DNA of 64,000 nucleotides from Nymphaea colorata (GCF_008831285.2 NC_045140.1:6630505-6694504); one strand, 5' to 3'; shown: positions 1 through 12,558, counted from the stretch's first letter. Made by a program: numbers and translations. Notes: a model not told the origin generated them from the sequence alone.

Positions 1-1753
1 AGGTGAATGTTGTTTAATGTGTGGCCTAAACTTAATTGTGTTCCACTAGAACAAGCTACCAAGACTCCATAAAATGTTAAGGCAACAAAATGATACAGTT
101 GAGACTTTATCAAGGTTTCATGTGGAAACAAACTGCTACGTTACAACGTCAATTTCTTATTTGTGACCGTCACATTCAGCACATTACTATGGCGGCTTCC
201 CTTTGGTTCAACATGTTTAATCATTTTTTAATACAATGTCCATCAGAAAAGTATAGATAACTGTGAAATTTAAGTAAATTGTGGATATTTTAAAAGAAAT
301 GTAGTGTAGGCTTTCTTTTCCTTCTATCTGGAAGGCTAAAATGGAGAAAAAGAAAGATCTTAACAGCCCATTTTCTTGCTATAAGATTTTTAGCGGTTCA
401 ACAGATTGGCGTCCCATTCCATGTATTCCAAAAATGGAAATCAAGCATCTAGAGGTCAAGCCTTTTGTGCTTGAATGTGACTCTTTATATCCAATGAGTA
501 ACACCAGTCCTGCTTTAATGTATAGATCTTCTTCCTTCCTAAGATTCCCACTGAGACTGATTTTTCGGGTCTTTTTTCTTTTTAGTGATATACCTACATA
601 CCAAGTCCCACTTTGAACTGTTTTTGCAAGTTTTTTCTCTCTCTAAAAGTCATCAATCTCAGGTTGCATTGAAGAAAGGTTGCCAAAAGAAAACACCCAA
701 AAGGCAGACAAGTCAGGAGAAATTTTCACTTTCTTATCAATTTTCTCTCTCTTTCTCTTTTTCTTTTTTTCCCAGATTCTCTCTCTACCCTAAAATTAGT
801 AGATTATAAGGAAGAGAAAAGACTTGAGTGACCAGTTCCGTTAAGAAAGAACATGAATTCAATATATTTGAGTATTTAGGAAAAAAAATACAAATGAGTA
901 AATCCTTTTCAGTAATTTTACTGCACAATTGAATGGTAAACAGCTGGTTGCAGCCCTCAACATGAATGACACCAATGTGATGATTTGTTTGCATGCCATC
1001 GAAGATAAAACAAGGCAATTTGATAGTAAAAGGAGAAAAATATCCAAATTAGCTTCATCTTCTAATCTCCTACTAGGTGAGATCAAGTAAGTACAGTGAA
1101 AATATCCACGTATCACACAGCAACTTGAACCACACATTAATTGTTTTTATGCTGATTAGAGTACAGTAACAAATCATAAAAATAGCTCATGTAATTGAGC
1201 AACATAGAAAGGTGAAACCAATGACAATCTAATCTATGCTTTAACAGTAATCTGAAAAACTAGAAAACCGAAATGATATAAAAAAAATTTTGAAAATAAA
1301 CAGATGAAATCCTTTGGCCATCTGAAGGCTGGCAAACAGCTGAGTTGATTGGGACTTGGTCGATCGGTTCGTATTCAATGTCAATCAGATGATGGTGATT
1401 GAGGCCTCTACACTACAGGGAATACCGATGATCTGCGGCAAACCATGATTTGAATTGGTGCATCATTAATATTGAAATGTTGATTTCAGTAAATGCGGAC
1501 TGATATTCGCTGTCTGTCACTCCCTTTCTCTCGGGGTGAACAAAAAGTACACTTCAACCACTGACCACATGAGAGTTGAAGTTTCCCACCCTTCCCTTGC
1601 CCTCCGTCGGTTCCTGTTGACCCAATGTATGTAAGCTTAGCACTCTCACCCAGCTATTGGCATATAGTTGTGGTACCCACAGGAATTGAACTGATGATGC
1701 TGGTTTTTTGTAATACCCCAATGAAAGTTTAGTTGACCTGTATTGAAGACTAT
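1..1753. other. intergenic, no gene recognised
   Basis: AT-rich sequence with scattered pyrimidine runs, for example around 620-790. Short open frames here have no recognisable motif and no supporting splice or promoter context. I see nothing else to annotate. Confidence 0.5.
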
Positions 1754-2091
1754 AGGAAAATTCCAAGGTTTTATAAATGGATTAGTTAAGTGGCTTGTTG
1801 TCTTCATTCTTAGCTCTTTTGGGGCTTGAGCTGAAGCTACCGGGGATTGAATTTTGATCCAGTAAAGTAGGAGTTTGATCTGTGTGAGAGTAATCTGGTT
1901 TATTATAGTGGTGTTAGAGCCACTTGCATTCTACAAGATTATGGAAAATCTTCAAGTGTTTATAAAAGGTTTTAGTTAAGGGACTTGATGTCCTGATCAT
2001 TCCTAACCTTTTGGGGCTTGAATCAAAGTTGTTAGAAAACAAATCGGGATCTGCCTGAGCCTAGTGTGGGAGTGGGTATGGTTGTCATATT
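1754..2091 (+). repeat. two TRIM-like degenerate repeat units
   Basis: Two head-to-tail units, about 1754-1923 and 1938-2091. Each has the same ordered landmarks: a 'ttataaa..g' start, 'agttaag(t/g)g', 'ttttggggcttga', a glycine-codon-like 'cggggat/cgggat' block and a 'gtg(t)g(g/a)gag' block. The first unit ends in 'tagtggtgttagagccac', which resembles a Met-tRNA primer binding site (tggtatcagagc). The same landmarks recur in four units at 57.7-59.0 kb. That resembles a small non-autonomous LTR element, but no autonomous partner is visible and the class is an inference. Confidence 0.45.
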
Positions 2092-2672
2092 TTTCTAATC
2101 ATCTACGCTATGCATCTCAGGGCTCTCTCTCTCTCTCTTTTTATGTACCTGCATATATATACCAATGATAGAACCACATATAATCCAAATGGTATGTCCC
2201 TTCCTTTACCTTGCAGCAACCCTACTAGGGCAAGGCCTCCTAATTTTATTCCAAAAAAACGCAAAAAAAAAAAAAGAGGAAAGAAAGAAAGAGATCAATT
2301 AGTTGGAAGATGGAGCCCTATCTCAGCGGTGGAAAATCCCGTGTCGTAGGGCAAGGTTTAAGGAGCAGGGCGACCACTTTAGTGGAAGGGTTACATTCCT
2401 ATGTACATCAAGTTTTCTCCATGTGTAAAAGAAAGATGCCTGGAGACAAAATTAGGGGGCTTAGAGAGAGGCTTGCTTATAATCAGTTTCCTGCATCAGA
2501 TGTCCTAATTAACACTCAAACACATCTCCTTCAGGGCTGTTGTTATCATCCCAAGAATATCATCAAGTATTACCTTACCCTCCATCCAGCCCTCCTTAGA
2601 GGACGTTTGGCAATAGCCAAATAGGGAACACTAGATTTTCTATGAAACACAAATCTATCTATTTTTATTAAC

Positions 2673-3172
2673 ACATTTAGAGGTTGTTTGGCAACAGTAA
2701 CGAGGATGTTATTGTTTGATGTATACGTCCTAAGAGTTGGGCTAGGTTCATGAAACATTTTAAAAAATGTACCATGTTTGAGGTAGGTACATAGAACAAT
2801 AACATCATGTTATTATTGTGAAACAACTGTAAAGTCCTTTAGCAGTGAGGAGATTTTGTGAGTGTCTAATAAATCTACCATAAAAATTGAATCAGATTCA
2901 TGGAACATTAGTTCTAGTGTGTTGTGAATATATGTATCTCAATTTGATTCATAGGATACAGTGTGTCCCTGCTGCCAAACGACTACTTCAAAGTTGTTTA
3001 GCTACAAAGACATTTTGTGAATGTCTCATGAATCTGCCCAAAAAATTGAGGCTGGTTCATCGGGCACTAATATTATTGTTTTATAAACATGCTTCAAACT
3101 TTGAGACAAATTTATGGGACACTTATTTATTCTAAAAAATGCAACATTTCTGCTACCAAATGCCCACTTAAA
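2673..3172. repeat. dispersed 'tttggcaac ... ttcatgaaac' repeat, several copies
   Basis: AT-rich segments that combine a 'gtttggcaac' or 'tgccaaac' motif with 'ttcatgaaac' or 'ttcatggaac' and 'taacaa' runs. Similar segments occur near 11619-11770, 48810-48955, 55869-55985 and 58440-58575. They look like copies of one non-autonomous element family. Ends and target duplications could not be fixed. Confidence 0.35.
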
Positions 3173-4031
3173 GTAGTAGCATAGACGCTGCTTCTGTCCA
3201 CTTACGAAAACGGCACTTTTCGGTTCGCTTCCATTTCTTAGCACCACAACTTGGACCGCATAGCCGACCCCTGGGGAAAAGGAGCCTCAGTAAAGTATCC
3301 TCTCTACTCCAGATTGTCATTCCCCGTCTTTCAAGTCTTCGCAGGCCATATTGCTGATTAAATAACCTTTGCTGGCTTGCAATCTGTTCATATACTTCCA
3401 CATGAAACCAATGATTGAAGGGAACGTGCTTTTCCACAAGGCCAGCATCCATCCCTCTCGAAGTGAAGTGGGCATATCTTATACCACTAATTAGGTCTGA
3501 GACAAAAGTCAAAGCAACTTACCGCATCTTAAATTAGACTACTAATTCTTGGATGTAGACCAAAATCAAAGAACTTTAGTTCTTGTTGCAAAATATTTTA
3601 ATAAAATATGGATATATTAACATGTTTATAGATACTATAACAAAAAGCGTCCCCTACTTTGAGTTATTTTTATCAAAAGCGTTGACTTTCTTGGCCGTAA
3701 AAGATTTTGCATCCACAGGAGCCATTAAATTACTTTTTTGATGAATGCTTTTAAACTTGGAAAATGGTTAGCTAGCTTAACATATGTCTCATATTAAATT
3801 ACTTTAAAGATCTTATCTAAGGGGTTAAGTTACACGAAAATTACTTAACTTGATTATTCTATTTTAAGTATCGTCTGCTACCTAGGCAATCTCTAATCTA
3901 GTCAGTTATTTGTGTACGCATGTGTGTAAACCCAACAGGCCTTATGAGAGTTCATTAGGTACTATTGTACATAATCTGAATATTGCACATTGTGTCTAGT
4001 GAAGCCTTTTTAATTTTCCTAATAAAAAGTA

Positions 4032-4273
4032 TCACTGTTGGGTGTGCGGGGTTTTCCAGTGACCAGTAGAAGGCTGATGTCTCATTGAACCCCTCATCCC
4101 CTTAAGGTATATGGTATGCTTTCGATACTTCGAGGTACCACCCCTACTGTATTTCAACATGTGTATTAATAGCCCCTCTTTTTGCAGCAGAGAGAGTTGA
4201 TGTCCCCAGGAATTGAAAATAGAGATTGGCTGCGTACTAGCCCTTGCCCCGTCCACTACACCAACCCCTTTAG
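4032..4273 (-). repeat. tRNA-derived SINE-like element
   Basis: Read on the minus strand, the segment starts with a polymerase III A-box-like sequence (TGGTGTAGTGG) followed about 45 bases on by a B-box-like sequence (TTTTCAATTCC). That is the spacing of a tRNA-derived SINE head. A body of about 170 bp follows. No clear A tail or target duplication was found. A decayed tRNA pseudogene is the alternative. Confidence 0.35.
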
Positions 4274-4466
4274 AGATTATTAAAAAGTATCATTGTTAGT
4301 TTTGATTTAAATGGTATCCTATCGATGCTAGTAAAACATCAAAAAGTCTCTTTCTTTGCAAATCAGACCGATGTAGGGGAATCGATACATCCTTTATGGG
4401 GACGTTATTTCAAGTCTAGATACATTCATTCAGTTGTGTTCTTTGTACCGTGTTTGGTCTTGCAGA

Positions 4467-4570
<104 letters not shown>

Positions 4571-4841
4571 CTGCTTTAGTGGTAGTGCCCATGAGAGGCA
4601 TCCTATCCTTGTTAATTATGTGTGACAAGAACACATTTGGTAGCAATTGTATAGCTCTTTAATTGGTGAAAATGAATGTCTGAAACAGATATCCTGTCAG
4701 GATTTAGGTGAGCGGGAGGTTATTCCATCGTTCAAACGAAAGCCACTCCTTGCCCCACGATCTACGTTGGTACCAAGCGGTGGGACAGTGGCATGCTTCA
4801 ACTTGCATGTAGAGTCCACCTCCCTATTTTGATATAGGAGC

Positions 4842-5030
4842 AGGGGTGGAGCTAGAAATTTTTCATGAGGGGGGTCGAATTAAAGTTTCTAAATTTTGAC
4901 AGGGGTCGACATATTATTTTTTAAAATTTTTATATAGGACAAGTGAAATTTTCTAAAATTTACATGTAATTTTTTTTCTTAAAATTCAGGTAGAGCCAAG
5001 GCCCATGCCAGCCCCTCCTTGGCTCCGCCC
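4842..5030 (+). repeat. dispersed repeat, inverted partner at 63434-63624
   Basis: A unit of about 190 bp beginning 'aggggtggagctagaaat' and ending 'ccttggctccgccc'. Its core matches the reverse complement of 63434-63624 over most of its length, including 'aaagtttctaaa', 'tatataggac' and 'acatgtaa' landmarks. The ends (ggtggagc / gctccgcc) are roughly inverted. It is probably a non-autonomous element; the class is unknown. Confidence 0.6.
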
Positions 5031-7054
5031 AGTATAGTAGCATAACCCCCTGCATGGCCTGTCACTTCATTAATACCTTGATGATTTCGGTGCTTGAAAA
5101 GGTGTTTGTTAGTCAAGAAAAGTATATACCGGTCCATAATGGAGGGAATTTATAACTTGAAACATGTATATGTAATTGAGAAATATTGATTTATAACTAT
5201 ATATATTTTCGTATTATTAAAAAGCAATTTCACTGCAAATTCAAACTAAAAGCGGGGACGAGTTGAGAATGGATGAGGTTAGATTGCATGTAATGTCAAT
5301 TACTATAAGGTTTAGAGGGGATGCATCTGGCAATAAGATAGCGATGGATAGAATGGGATAATTATAACCTTCATTATAAAGTACCTATAAATTATAGGTT
5401 ATTTTCAAGACTTTATTGGCGACAAAGCCCGGAGTGGGACTCTCCTTTGCACTGCCACCCCAGGATATCACAAGGGGACCGCTAAAAATTTGAAAGATTT
5501 TCATTTACATACCAATTTTTTGCTCTTATTTGAAAAAAAGGGTCAGGTCTTCCTACTTTAATTTTGTTAAGAATTTAGAGTTTTGAGAAAAATTGAGGCC
5601 AAGGTTCTTCTAGGATGTCTCTATCGCAAAAACCAATGGCTGAGCCATATATTGGCTGATGTGAGCAGTTGCCTACATCGGACTTAAAATTTTTCTTTAT
5701 TTGCATGCAGGTGCCTTCAAGTATTTGTTTATTTATATATACTAGTGTCCATTTAAGGAATGAGAATTTCTGAAACAGTGCTCTTCATGCAAAAATTTCT
5801 ACCTCCGCCACTAGTAAAAATATTAACTTAATATAGTAAGGAAGGAAAGGGCAAGCTACCTTTTGTTCATTAACTACTCAGTAACATACGTCTAGTCATT
5901 TCATGATCAATCTCTGAAATTGAAGGCATAAATTGGAAAGTTTAGGTCAACATTTCCTATCGATTTATGGAGAGCGATCTCCATGGATGTTCATGTGCCG
6001 CATGAGAAAGTGAGAGAGAGTATAATTGGAGGACATGTATGGTTAGGTTCTATTTGTAGACTTAGTGGTACCAAACCCTCTGAGTGGGCTCACCGTGCAT
6101 TCATATGGTCTAAGAAGCTTAAGTACAGCCCTTCTTATGATTAATATGTTTGCAGAAAAAGGAAGCAAATGAGGAGACAACTAAGATACACCAAGAAAGT
6201 GTTGTAGATCTCAATTTTTCTAAAGGTCGCCTAGTTGCAAGCTACCACCTGTTTAACCCATCATATAGCCAGAGCTCTTCCATGGGAATTGGATGATTTA
6301 TCCATTCTTGAGTAAACCAAAAGAAAGAAGAATGAAAGGCCCAGAGGGATTGGTTCTATTGTCATGAATCACAGTGTATTAATTGACGTATATCGACGGC
6401 CGGCACTAGGCATTAATGCAGTCCTGGACTTTGCAGAAAAAAAGACGTCTTGATGGTATCATACTTTTCCTACTTACTTCATGAAAAGAAAAATGAAGAG
6501 TTAGAATCCCTTAATTTAATAATTTAATTGTCTAGCTAAGCTTGCTTATTAATCAAACTTCTTTACTAAACAAAGGCACCTTCGATGTGGTGCTAATTTT
6601 GGTCTTTTTCATATGAAAAAACGCATTTTTGTAAGGAGAGAATGTTTCCTTCACATCGAAGGTGAAAGAATTTTCCCCATGAAAATTAAAGTCTAGTTTA
6701 TGCCGGCCCAATTAATTTGTTTCCCCAAGTGAGAAGGAAACTCATTTTCCCCGCACTGGACCTCGCAATCAATTGCTTTTGTGAGAAATGGAAGTTGCAT
6801 AGCAGTTGGATAAATTCAACTTCACTTGCCTCCAAACTAAGGCAGAGATGAGGCAAAATCATGTGGCTCCTGCTGCTCGTCTAACGCTTCCAATGATTCT
6901 TTATAAATTCAGTGGCGCGAAAGTAGTAGCCATTAGACTTCCCTTTCATATCATCATTTTCCCATCCTCTATTTTTGGCTAAAACAGATCGCAGGGCCTT
7001 TAGGGCCAATGGTGACGTTCAACTATTTTTTCAAGAACAAATGGCCTCTTCTAG

Positions 7055-7098
7055 GCCAATGGCTGGTAAACCGCCCGTTGCGGGTTCGAGGGAGATGG
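7055..7098 (+). repeat. SINE-head-like segment, copy 1
   Basis: Shares 'gccaatggctggtaa', then 13 variable bases, then 'ggttcga' and a trailing 'atgg' with the segment at 8340-8384, at identical spacing. 'ggttcga' is the core of a polymerase III B box. Two copies within 1.3 kb suggest a tRNA-derived short element; the rest of the element is too diverged to bound. Confidence 0.35.
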
Positions 7099-8339
7099 GC
7101 ATTAAAACCCTTTACACAAGTCGACACAGCCCTATACCATGGTGCAAGGTAAAAAAGGGAGCCATTTTCATAATTATTATGTTTGCACCACTCAAGCTTG
7201 AACTTGGCATAGTGCCCGGTTTAATCGATCTATTCACAAACATTAACCTTGATCAACACCAATTAAATTTAATGAGCAAGGAGCTGATCGAACACATCAG
7301 TTGTGTTAAGACCAAATGCACTACTTTTACAGACTAATTAGAATTTGATTCTTTGACATAACCCAGTTCTCAAACAACCTGAAGCCGCTAGTTCTGCAAA
7401 TATGTTTTGTTCTTTCGCCTTTTGACCTACTTAGTTTCATATTCTGTTTTCAAAAATCATGTCCTATTTGAATTCTGTTCATTTGCAGCAGTACCTTGTT
7501 GCTTTAACACGTTATGGGCTTTTTTTTTTCCTTTTATTGTAGGGCATTTTCTGCTTCGTGGTAGGGCATTGTCATCCTTATCAAAAAAGTAAAGTTTTTA
7601 CTCTTCCAGTTCTATCCTCGTAGAGGGGTCCCTTTTCATATTCTCTTTGCTTAATTAAAGGGCATTTTCATCTTTTAACCCTTTGTATTTACTTCAATCC
7701 GCGCTATGCCTGCATATCCACCGTCTTGCTGTTACAACAGAAAAAAAATGACTTCGAACTTCTCTAAAGCCGTCATCAATTCAGTGCTAATACTAACTTT
7801 GTCGACTTTATGTTCTAACCTCAAGCATATAGCGTCTACACAAGGGGGTGGCAAGCATTCCTCAACATTCTTTTAGTGGAGGTCACTAGTGGGGTGGGAA
7901 AGATACCTCTTGGAAAGATACCTCAAAGAGGTTAAAGCTCATCACCCTTTCTCTTAGTCCAATGTTACTTTTGGACGTTAGGAAGCGGTATACCTGTCAG
8001 CTAGAGTATCATACTTCTACCATTTTTAGTTTAGAAGAATAATGTTTGTAACCATTTTTGTCTAGAAATATAGCATTTACATGAATTGAATTGGCAACCT
8101 AACTTTTACCAGTCTGTCAGTCCAACCAAAAACGCTACACCCCCACCTGCCAACCGAGAAATATGAACCTTGTTCTTACATGACTCAACCAATTCCATCA
8201 GGCACTCGCCATCTACATTCATTGTGGAACCTGGGTACTTTCACAAGTGGACAAGTTTTTTTCCTTTTTCTTTTGTACCCTCATGAAAATACAAGACTGA
8301 GTTTTCCTACTCCAAAAGGTTTTGGGTACTCTGGTTCGA

Positions 8340-8384
8340 GCCAATGGCTGGTAAGCAGCTGGGTGCTGGTTCGAATGACATGGT
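8340..8384 (+). repeat. SINE-head-like segment, copy 2
   Basis: Partner of 7055-7098: the same 15-base start, the same 13-base spacer length and the same B-box-like 'ggttcga'. It lies about 560 bp upstream of the glycosyltransferase TATA box. Confidence 0.35.
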
Positions 8385-8943
8385 CTCGACCCCTTGCACT
8401 TCATCGCACGTATGATTATGCCACTCCAAAGAAGAAAATTGAGTGTGAACCTGAATAAGGAAGCCAAGCCAGGCCCAGACCAGTTGCTTGTGCCGGATAA
8501 ATTGCCCACTTTTATGGGAAGGCATGTTTTGTGTTCCGACTCTAAAAGCAAGCAGTGTTATCCTCTTGATGGCTGCATCTTTCTTTTTTGTCTCTTTCAT
8601 TTTGCTCCCAAAGAAGCCGCTTGCACAACTTGACCATGTATAAATTGTGACTGGAATGAGTTCCATGCACGGAAGGGAATCCCCTTTTACATTAAATGAT
8701 GGACGTAGACCACTCACATAATGGTTTTTCCTTGGTTGGCAGTCAAAAACCAGCAGCCATACACCCCTAGTAAAAGCAACATTAAGGCCTAAAACTTCAT
8801 TCAGTTGGACAAAATTGCACCCCACTAACTTTGATGTCAAGAAAGACATCTCTCTGTATATATATGCAGGTTACTTGCATCATCTGTCATTTGTACTGCA
8901 TCACCGTCCCCATGGAAGCAGAGATAATAATGAATGAAGCCTC

Positions 8944-8951
8944 TATATAAG
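8944..8951 (+). promoter_or_regulatory. TATA box of the glycosyltransferase gene
   Basis: TATATAAG stands 159 bp upstream of the chosen start codon and about 30 bp upstream of the CT-rich leader. Transcription would therefore begin close to 8975-8985, and the microsatellite would lie in the 5' untranslated region. The assignment rests on sequence and position only. Confidence 0.55.
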
Positions 8952-8977
8952 CACCACAAGACAGGTGCTATCTCCTC

Positions 8978-8980
<3 letters not shown>

Positions 8981-9052
<72 letters not shown>

Positions 9053-9080
9053 TGCGTATGTGTGTGTGTGTGTGTGTGTG
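8981..9080 (+). repeat. (CT)n(GT)n microsatellite in the UGT leader
   Basis: About 27 CT units followed by about 20 GT units, interrupted once by 'gcgtatg'. It ends 30 bp before the start codon at 9110. The interruption creates an ATG at 9038 that is in frame with the gene, so repeat length can alter an N-terminal Cys-Val extension or an upstream start. Confidence 0.9.
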
Positions 9081-9109
9081 AAGCAAAGATTGCAGTGACA
9101 AGTTCCACC

Positions 9110-10549
9110 ATGAAGAGTGATGCAGGCCAACCTCTTCAAGTAGTCATGCTACCATGGCTAGAACCTGACCACATCCTCCCCTTCATTCACCTATCCAACA
9201 GCCTTGATGCCAATGGCGTCAAGGTCACCTTCCTCTGTCCTCCCTGTCTGGTTTCCAACATTCGCACCAACCTGCACGCCAACATCCCCATTGCCAATTA
9301 CACCCTCCCCCCTGACGTCGCCGACTTTCCGGCAGGCGGCACCGAAATGACCAAGATGAATTCGGCTGCGGGCTTGCGCCTCATAGAGGCTGTAGATGCC
9401 AGCAGGCAACAAATCGAAGCTGCCCTCCTGCTCCTCTCTCCTCAAGTTGTCGTCTTCGACTTCATCTACCACTGGCTGCCCTCTTCAGCAGATTCGTTTG
9501 GTATCAAGTCTGTTTACTTCTCGGTTGGCACGGCGAACTCGGCGGCCTCCTCCATGTTCCTGGCGAGGTATCTGCCGAGCACGAACCTCGGCCTCGCCAT
9601 GCTCAGAAGGGTGCCGTCCGGGTTTCTCGCCGCCATCTCTGGCCTGAAGGGCTACGAGGTGCATAATGCAATGAACTACCTGAAAAGAGACCGGAATGCT
9701 CGACTCTCTATCTACGAACGGGTGCTTACCACCATGGACAGGAGCTCTGCCATCGCCTTGAACAGCTCATCGGAGATCGAGGGCACGTATATCAACTTCT
9801 TCTTGGCCCAGTGCCGGAAGCCGGTGCTTCTCGCGGGGTCGCTCATGGGCAAGCCGACGGCCGACGAGCTCGAGACCCGCTGGGAGAAATGGCTGAGCAG
9901 ACATCCCAAGGGGTCGGTGGTCTTCTGCTCGTTCGGCAACGAGGCCTGCTTGTCTGAAGATCAGATCACCGAGCTCATCGCCGGTTTTGAGATGACCGGG
10001 CTGTCGTTTCTTGCGATTCTGAGCTTCCCGCCTGGGACGGGGAAGACAAGAGAGGCTATTGTTGGGGAGAGGGCAGGAGGGAGAGGGTTGGTGCACGACG
10101 GGGTGGTGCAGCAGCAGCAGCAGCGGCTGATGCTGAGGCATTCGTCAGTCGGTGTGCACGTTGGTCATGGGGAGTCGGGGCTGATGATGGAGGCGGTGGC
10201 CAGCGGGTGCCAGGTGGTGCTGCTGCCGGTGAAGGGAGACCAGTTCTTCAACGCGAGGCTGATGGCGGATGGGCTGAACGCCGGGGTGGCGGTGAAGAGG
10301 AGGTCCAAGGACGGGAGGTTCAGCAAGGAAGCGGTGTCGGAGGCGGTGAGGATGGTGGTGAGCGACGGCACTTTGGCTGCTCGGAAGGTGAGGGCCAACA
10401 ACGCCAAAGTGAGGCAGCTTTTGCTGAACCAGAGCATCCAGGATTGCTATATCCGGCGGTTCGTGGCAGACTTGCAGGAATTGGTGGCCTCACCTCGTAG
10501 TGGTGATGACGAAAATGGTTACTTGCCATCCACTCATGAAGTCCTCTGA
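9110..10549 (+). CDS. UDP-glycosyltransferase, UGT79/91-like (sugar-on-sugar transferase)
   Basis: Intact intronless frame of 479 residues, a normal length for plant family-1 glycosyltransferases. These cytosolic enzymes move a sugar from a UDP-sugar to a small molecule. The N-terminal PWLEPDH...PFIHLSN block with His21 (the likely catalytic base) and FDF with Asp117 resemble the branch that adds a second sugar to flavonoid or other glycosides; the substrate cannot be read from sequence. The donor-binding PSPG box spans about 330-378. It keeps His344, His353, Glu361 and the terminal Asp377-Gln378. It lacks the usual first Trp (GVVQQ) and has HGE where most members have HCG or HAG, plus a five-Gln run from CAG codons. 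I chose the ATG at 9110 because the earlier in-frame ATG at 9038 lies inside the GT microsatellite. The gene is GC-rich compared with its surroundings. It may be active with unusual donor use, or losing function. Confidence 0.88.
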   Translation: MKSDAGQPLQVVMLPWLEPDHILPFIHLSNSLDANGVKVTFLCPPCLVSNIRTNLHANIPIANYTLPPDVADFPAGGTEMTKMNSAAGLRLIEAVDASRQQIEAALLLLSPQVVVFDFIYHWLPSSADSFGIKSVYFSVGTANSAASSMFLARYLPSTNLGLAMLRRVPSGFLAAISGLKGYEVHNAMNYLKRDRNARLSIYERVLTTMDRSSAIALNSSSEIEGTYINFFLAQCRKPVLLAGSLMGKPTADELETRWEKWLSRHPKGSVVFCSFGNEACLSEDQITELIAGFEMTGLSFLAILSFPPGTGKTREAIVGERAGGRGLVHDGVVQQQQQRLMLRHSSVGVHVGHGESGLMMEAVASGCQVVLLPVKGDQFFNARLMADGLNAGVAVKRRSKDGRFSKEAVSEAVRMVVSDGTLAARKVRANNAKVRQLLLNQSIQDCYIRRFVADLQELVASPRSGDDENGYLPSTHEVL

Positions 10550-12482
10550 AAATTCTCAAGCATCTCTCTCTCTCTCTATCCCTCTTGCTTGTATCTTGGA
10601 TTTCATTTGCTCTGTATGATGTAAGTTAACATGAACAGGAAGTGGGTTTCTTTAGGTTAGATTTTGCTGTGTTTCTTGATATATGAATATCTTTTTGGCA
10701 TGCTTGATTATCAGGATGGTTGTATCTTGATCGCTTTTTCTTCTGGGTGTGCTGTGAGTTAAATTAAGAATGGGGAAGTGGGTTTCTTTAGGTTGTGATT
10801 CTGCAGGTTTCTTGATGTTGTTCCTTCCTTTCTTGATGTTGTTCCTTCCTGTTCCTGACCCATGACATGTGGTCTTTTGGCCTACTTTTATTTTAATGAT
10901 GGATGTCATGCGCACATGATACGAAGGCATATAGGCTTATATATATATAACCAGCAAAGCTTGTTCGGTGGCATGGCTTTTTAGTTTTTATTTCGTCCAC
11001 CAATTTGGGGAAACGGTGAGAAACCCATGAAATGGATGGCCATGGGCCTCTCGGTACTACGCTCACTGGGAATCATAATCAAGAGAGAAGGCTGAGGCAC
11101 GTGCAATTGTAAATGAAAGTTAGGCAACACTTGGCTATAAGCACACTACACATGGCTGATAGGAGAATGAGTTACACTGCATGGTAAGAAAAAGGCCAAG
11201 TGTATTCATGGCCTACTTGTATTGGGCGCTTAACCTATTGTAGTGGCACTTAGTATGCGAACTAACCAAAATTGAGCTGAAGCTAAACTATTTTAAACTT
11301 TTCTTCTTTTTCTTTTTTTTTTAACTATGGAAAACAGAGGCGGAGTTAAAGAAAAAATTTCTAGATGGGCACTATTTCATAAGTTTTCATATCTAAAGAG
11401 CACTAATACAAATAAAAAAGCAAATATTAAAACAGTCAATGTAAAAATAAAGAAATATGGAGGGGCTCGTGTCTTTGCCACTGCTGGAAAACCGCACCCA
11501 GGTCAAGGGTCTTTGTCAGTCGCCAAACAGTATAAAACCCCGAGCTGTTCGCTTGCCCAAACAGGCTATTTATCAGTCAATCGTACCCGCACTTATAAAC
11601 GTATTCCAATGAATCCGTAGAACCTGTTTGGCAAAAGAAAAGAATTTACTTCAAAAATTGATGTAAATTCATGAATGTACTTCAAAAATTTGTATAAATT
11701 CATGAAACATCTAATATACTCCAATCTTTGAGATACATTCATGAAACAAATTATTACAAACTGTTCTCATTGCGATCCATCATGAACGAAACCTTATCCC
11801 CTTAGTTTGACCATGGCATATCCTTTTCACCTCATTTATTTGGTGAGGGTTATCATGTGGGAATCTTTAACTGCATTTATAATGCATCTACTGGTGATGA
11901 AAATGGTAGCAAATTTGACTAGTGGGCCTTTCTTTTAATTTGCACACCCAATTATTTGGTGAGGTTTATCGTTTAAAACCTTTTTCAGTCTCAATAAAAT
12001 GATTGAAAACTACATTTACGTTTGTCTAGGTCGCGTACATCTGTCAGTGAAAAAGGATCGCTTGGGTTCAGTGTGGGGAGCTGCCACAGTTGGGATTTCT
12101 AGCTACATAGTAGACGGCAGTAATCAAAGTCGAAAAAATCAACGGTTAGCATTGCCAGCAAAGGGTCCTGGTGCATTTTGACTCCCATGCTATAGCTCCT
12201 TGATTACTTCAAAAAAAACCCACATAGACTTATAACTCCTTGGTTACTTAAAGAACACACATAGACTCAGCCCATAGAGAGTCACCCATGTCACTGGGCC
12301 GTTTGATTTATCATGATGAATGAATGATAGAAAAATGAAAAGAAAAAGTTTGTAGGCATTTTTGTCGTCTAGCATTAGTTCATAAGTTATTCTCCTTGTT
12401 TTTTGCTCAGTCGTTCATCACAATAGATCAGATGGCTCTCATCAGTGAACTATGTGACATTAAATAGCTAGAATCACCATTT

Positions 12483-12490
12483 TCTCTCTC

Positions 12491-12554
<64 letters not shown>
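12483..12554. repeat. (CT)n(TA)n microsatellite
   Basis: Uninterrupted CT units from about 12496 switch to TA units at about 12525. It lies in intergenic DNA. Confidence 0.9.

Positions 12555-12558
<4 letters not shown>

Larger units (their letters stand above)
5031..8943. other. intergenic, no gene recognised
   Basis: AT-rich DNA with open frames of up to 180 codons, none with a recognisable domain. The only structured items are two SINE-head-like segments (7055-7098 and 8340-8384), listed separately. Confidence 0.5.

Noticed and set aside
3168-3512. 114-codon open frame on the minus strand
   Set aside because: Looks somewhat codon-like but matches no family I know and has no splice or promoter support. 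A protein search would decide.
6975-7337. 120-codon open frame on the plus strand
   Set aside because: Its middle contains the SINE-like segment and no domain is visible.
8307-8849. 180-codon open frame on the minus strand upstream of the glycosyltransferase
   Set aside because: No recognisable domain, and it overlaps a SINE-like segment.
9038-9109. Upstream in-frame ATG as the true start of the glycosyltransferase
   Set aside because: It would encode a (Cys-Val)n run from the GT microsatellite; family members begin near the methionine at 9110.
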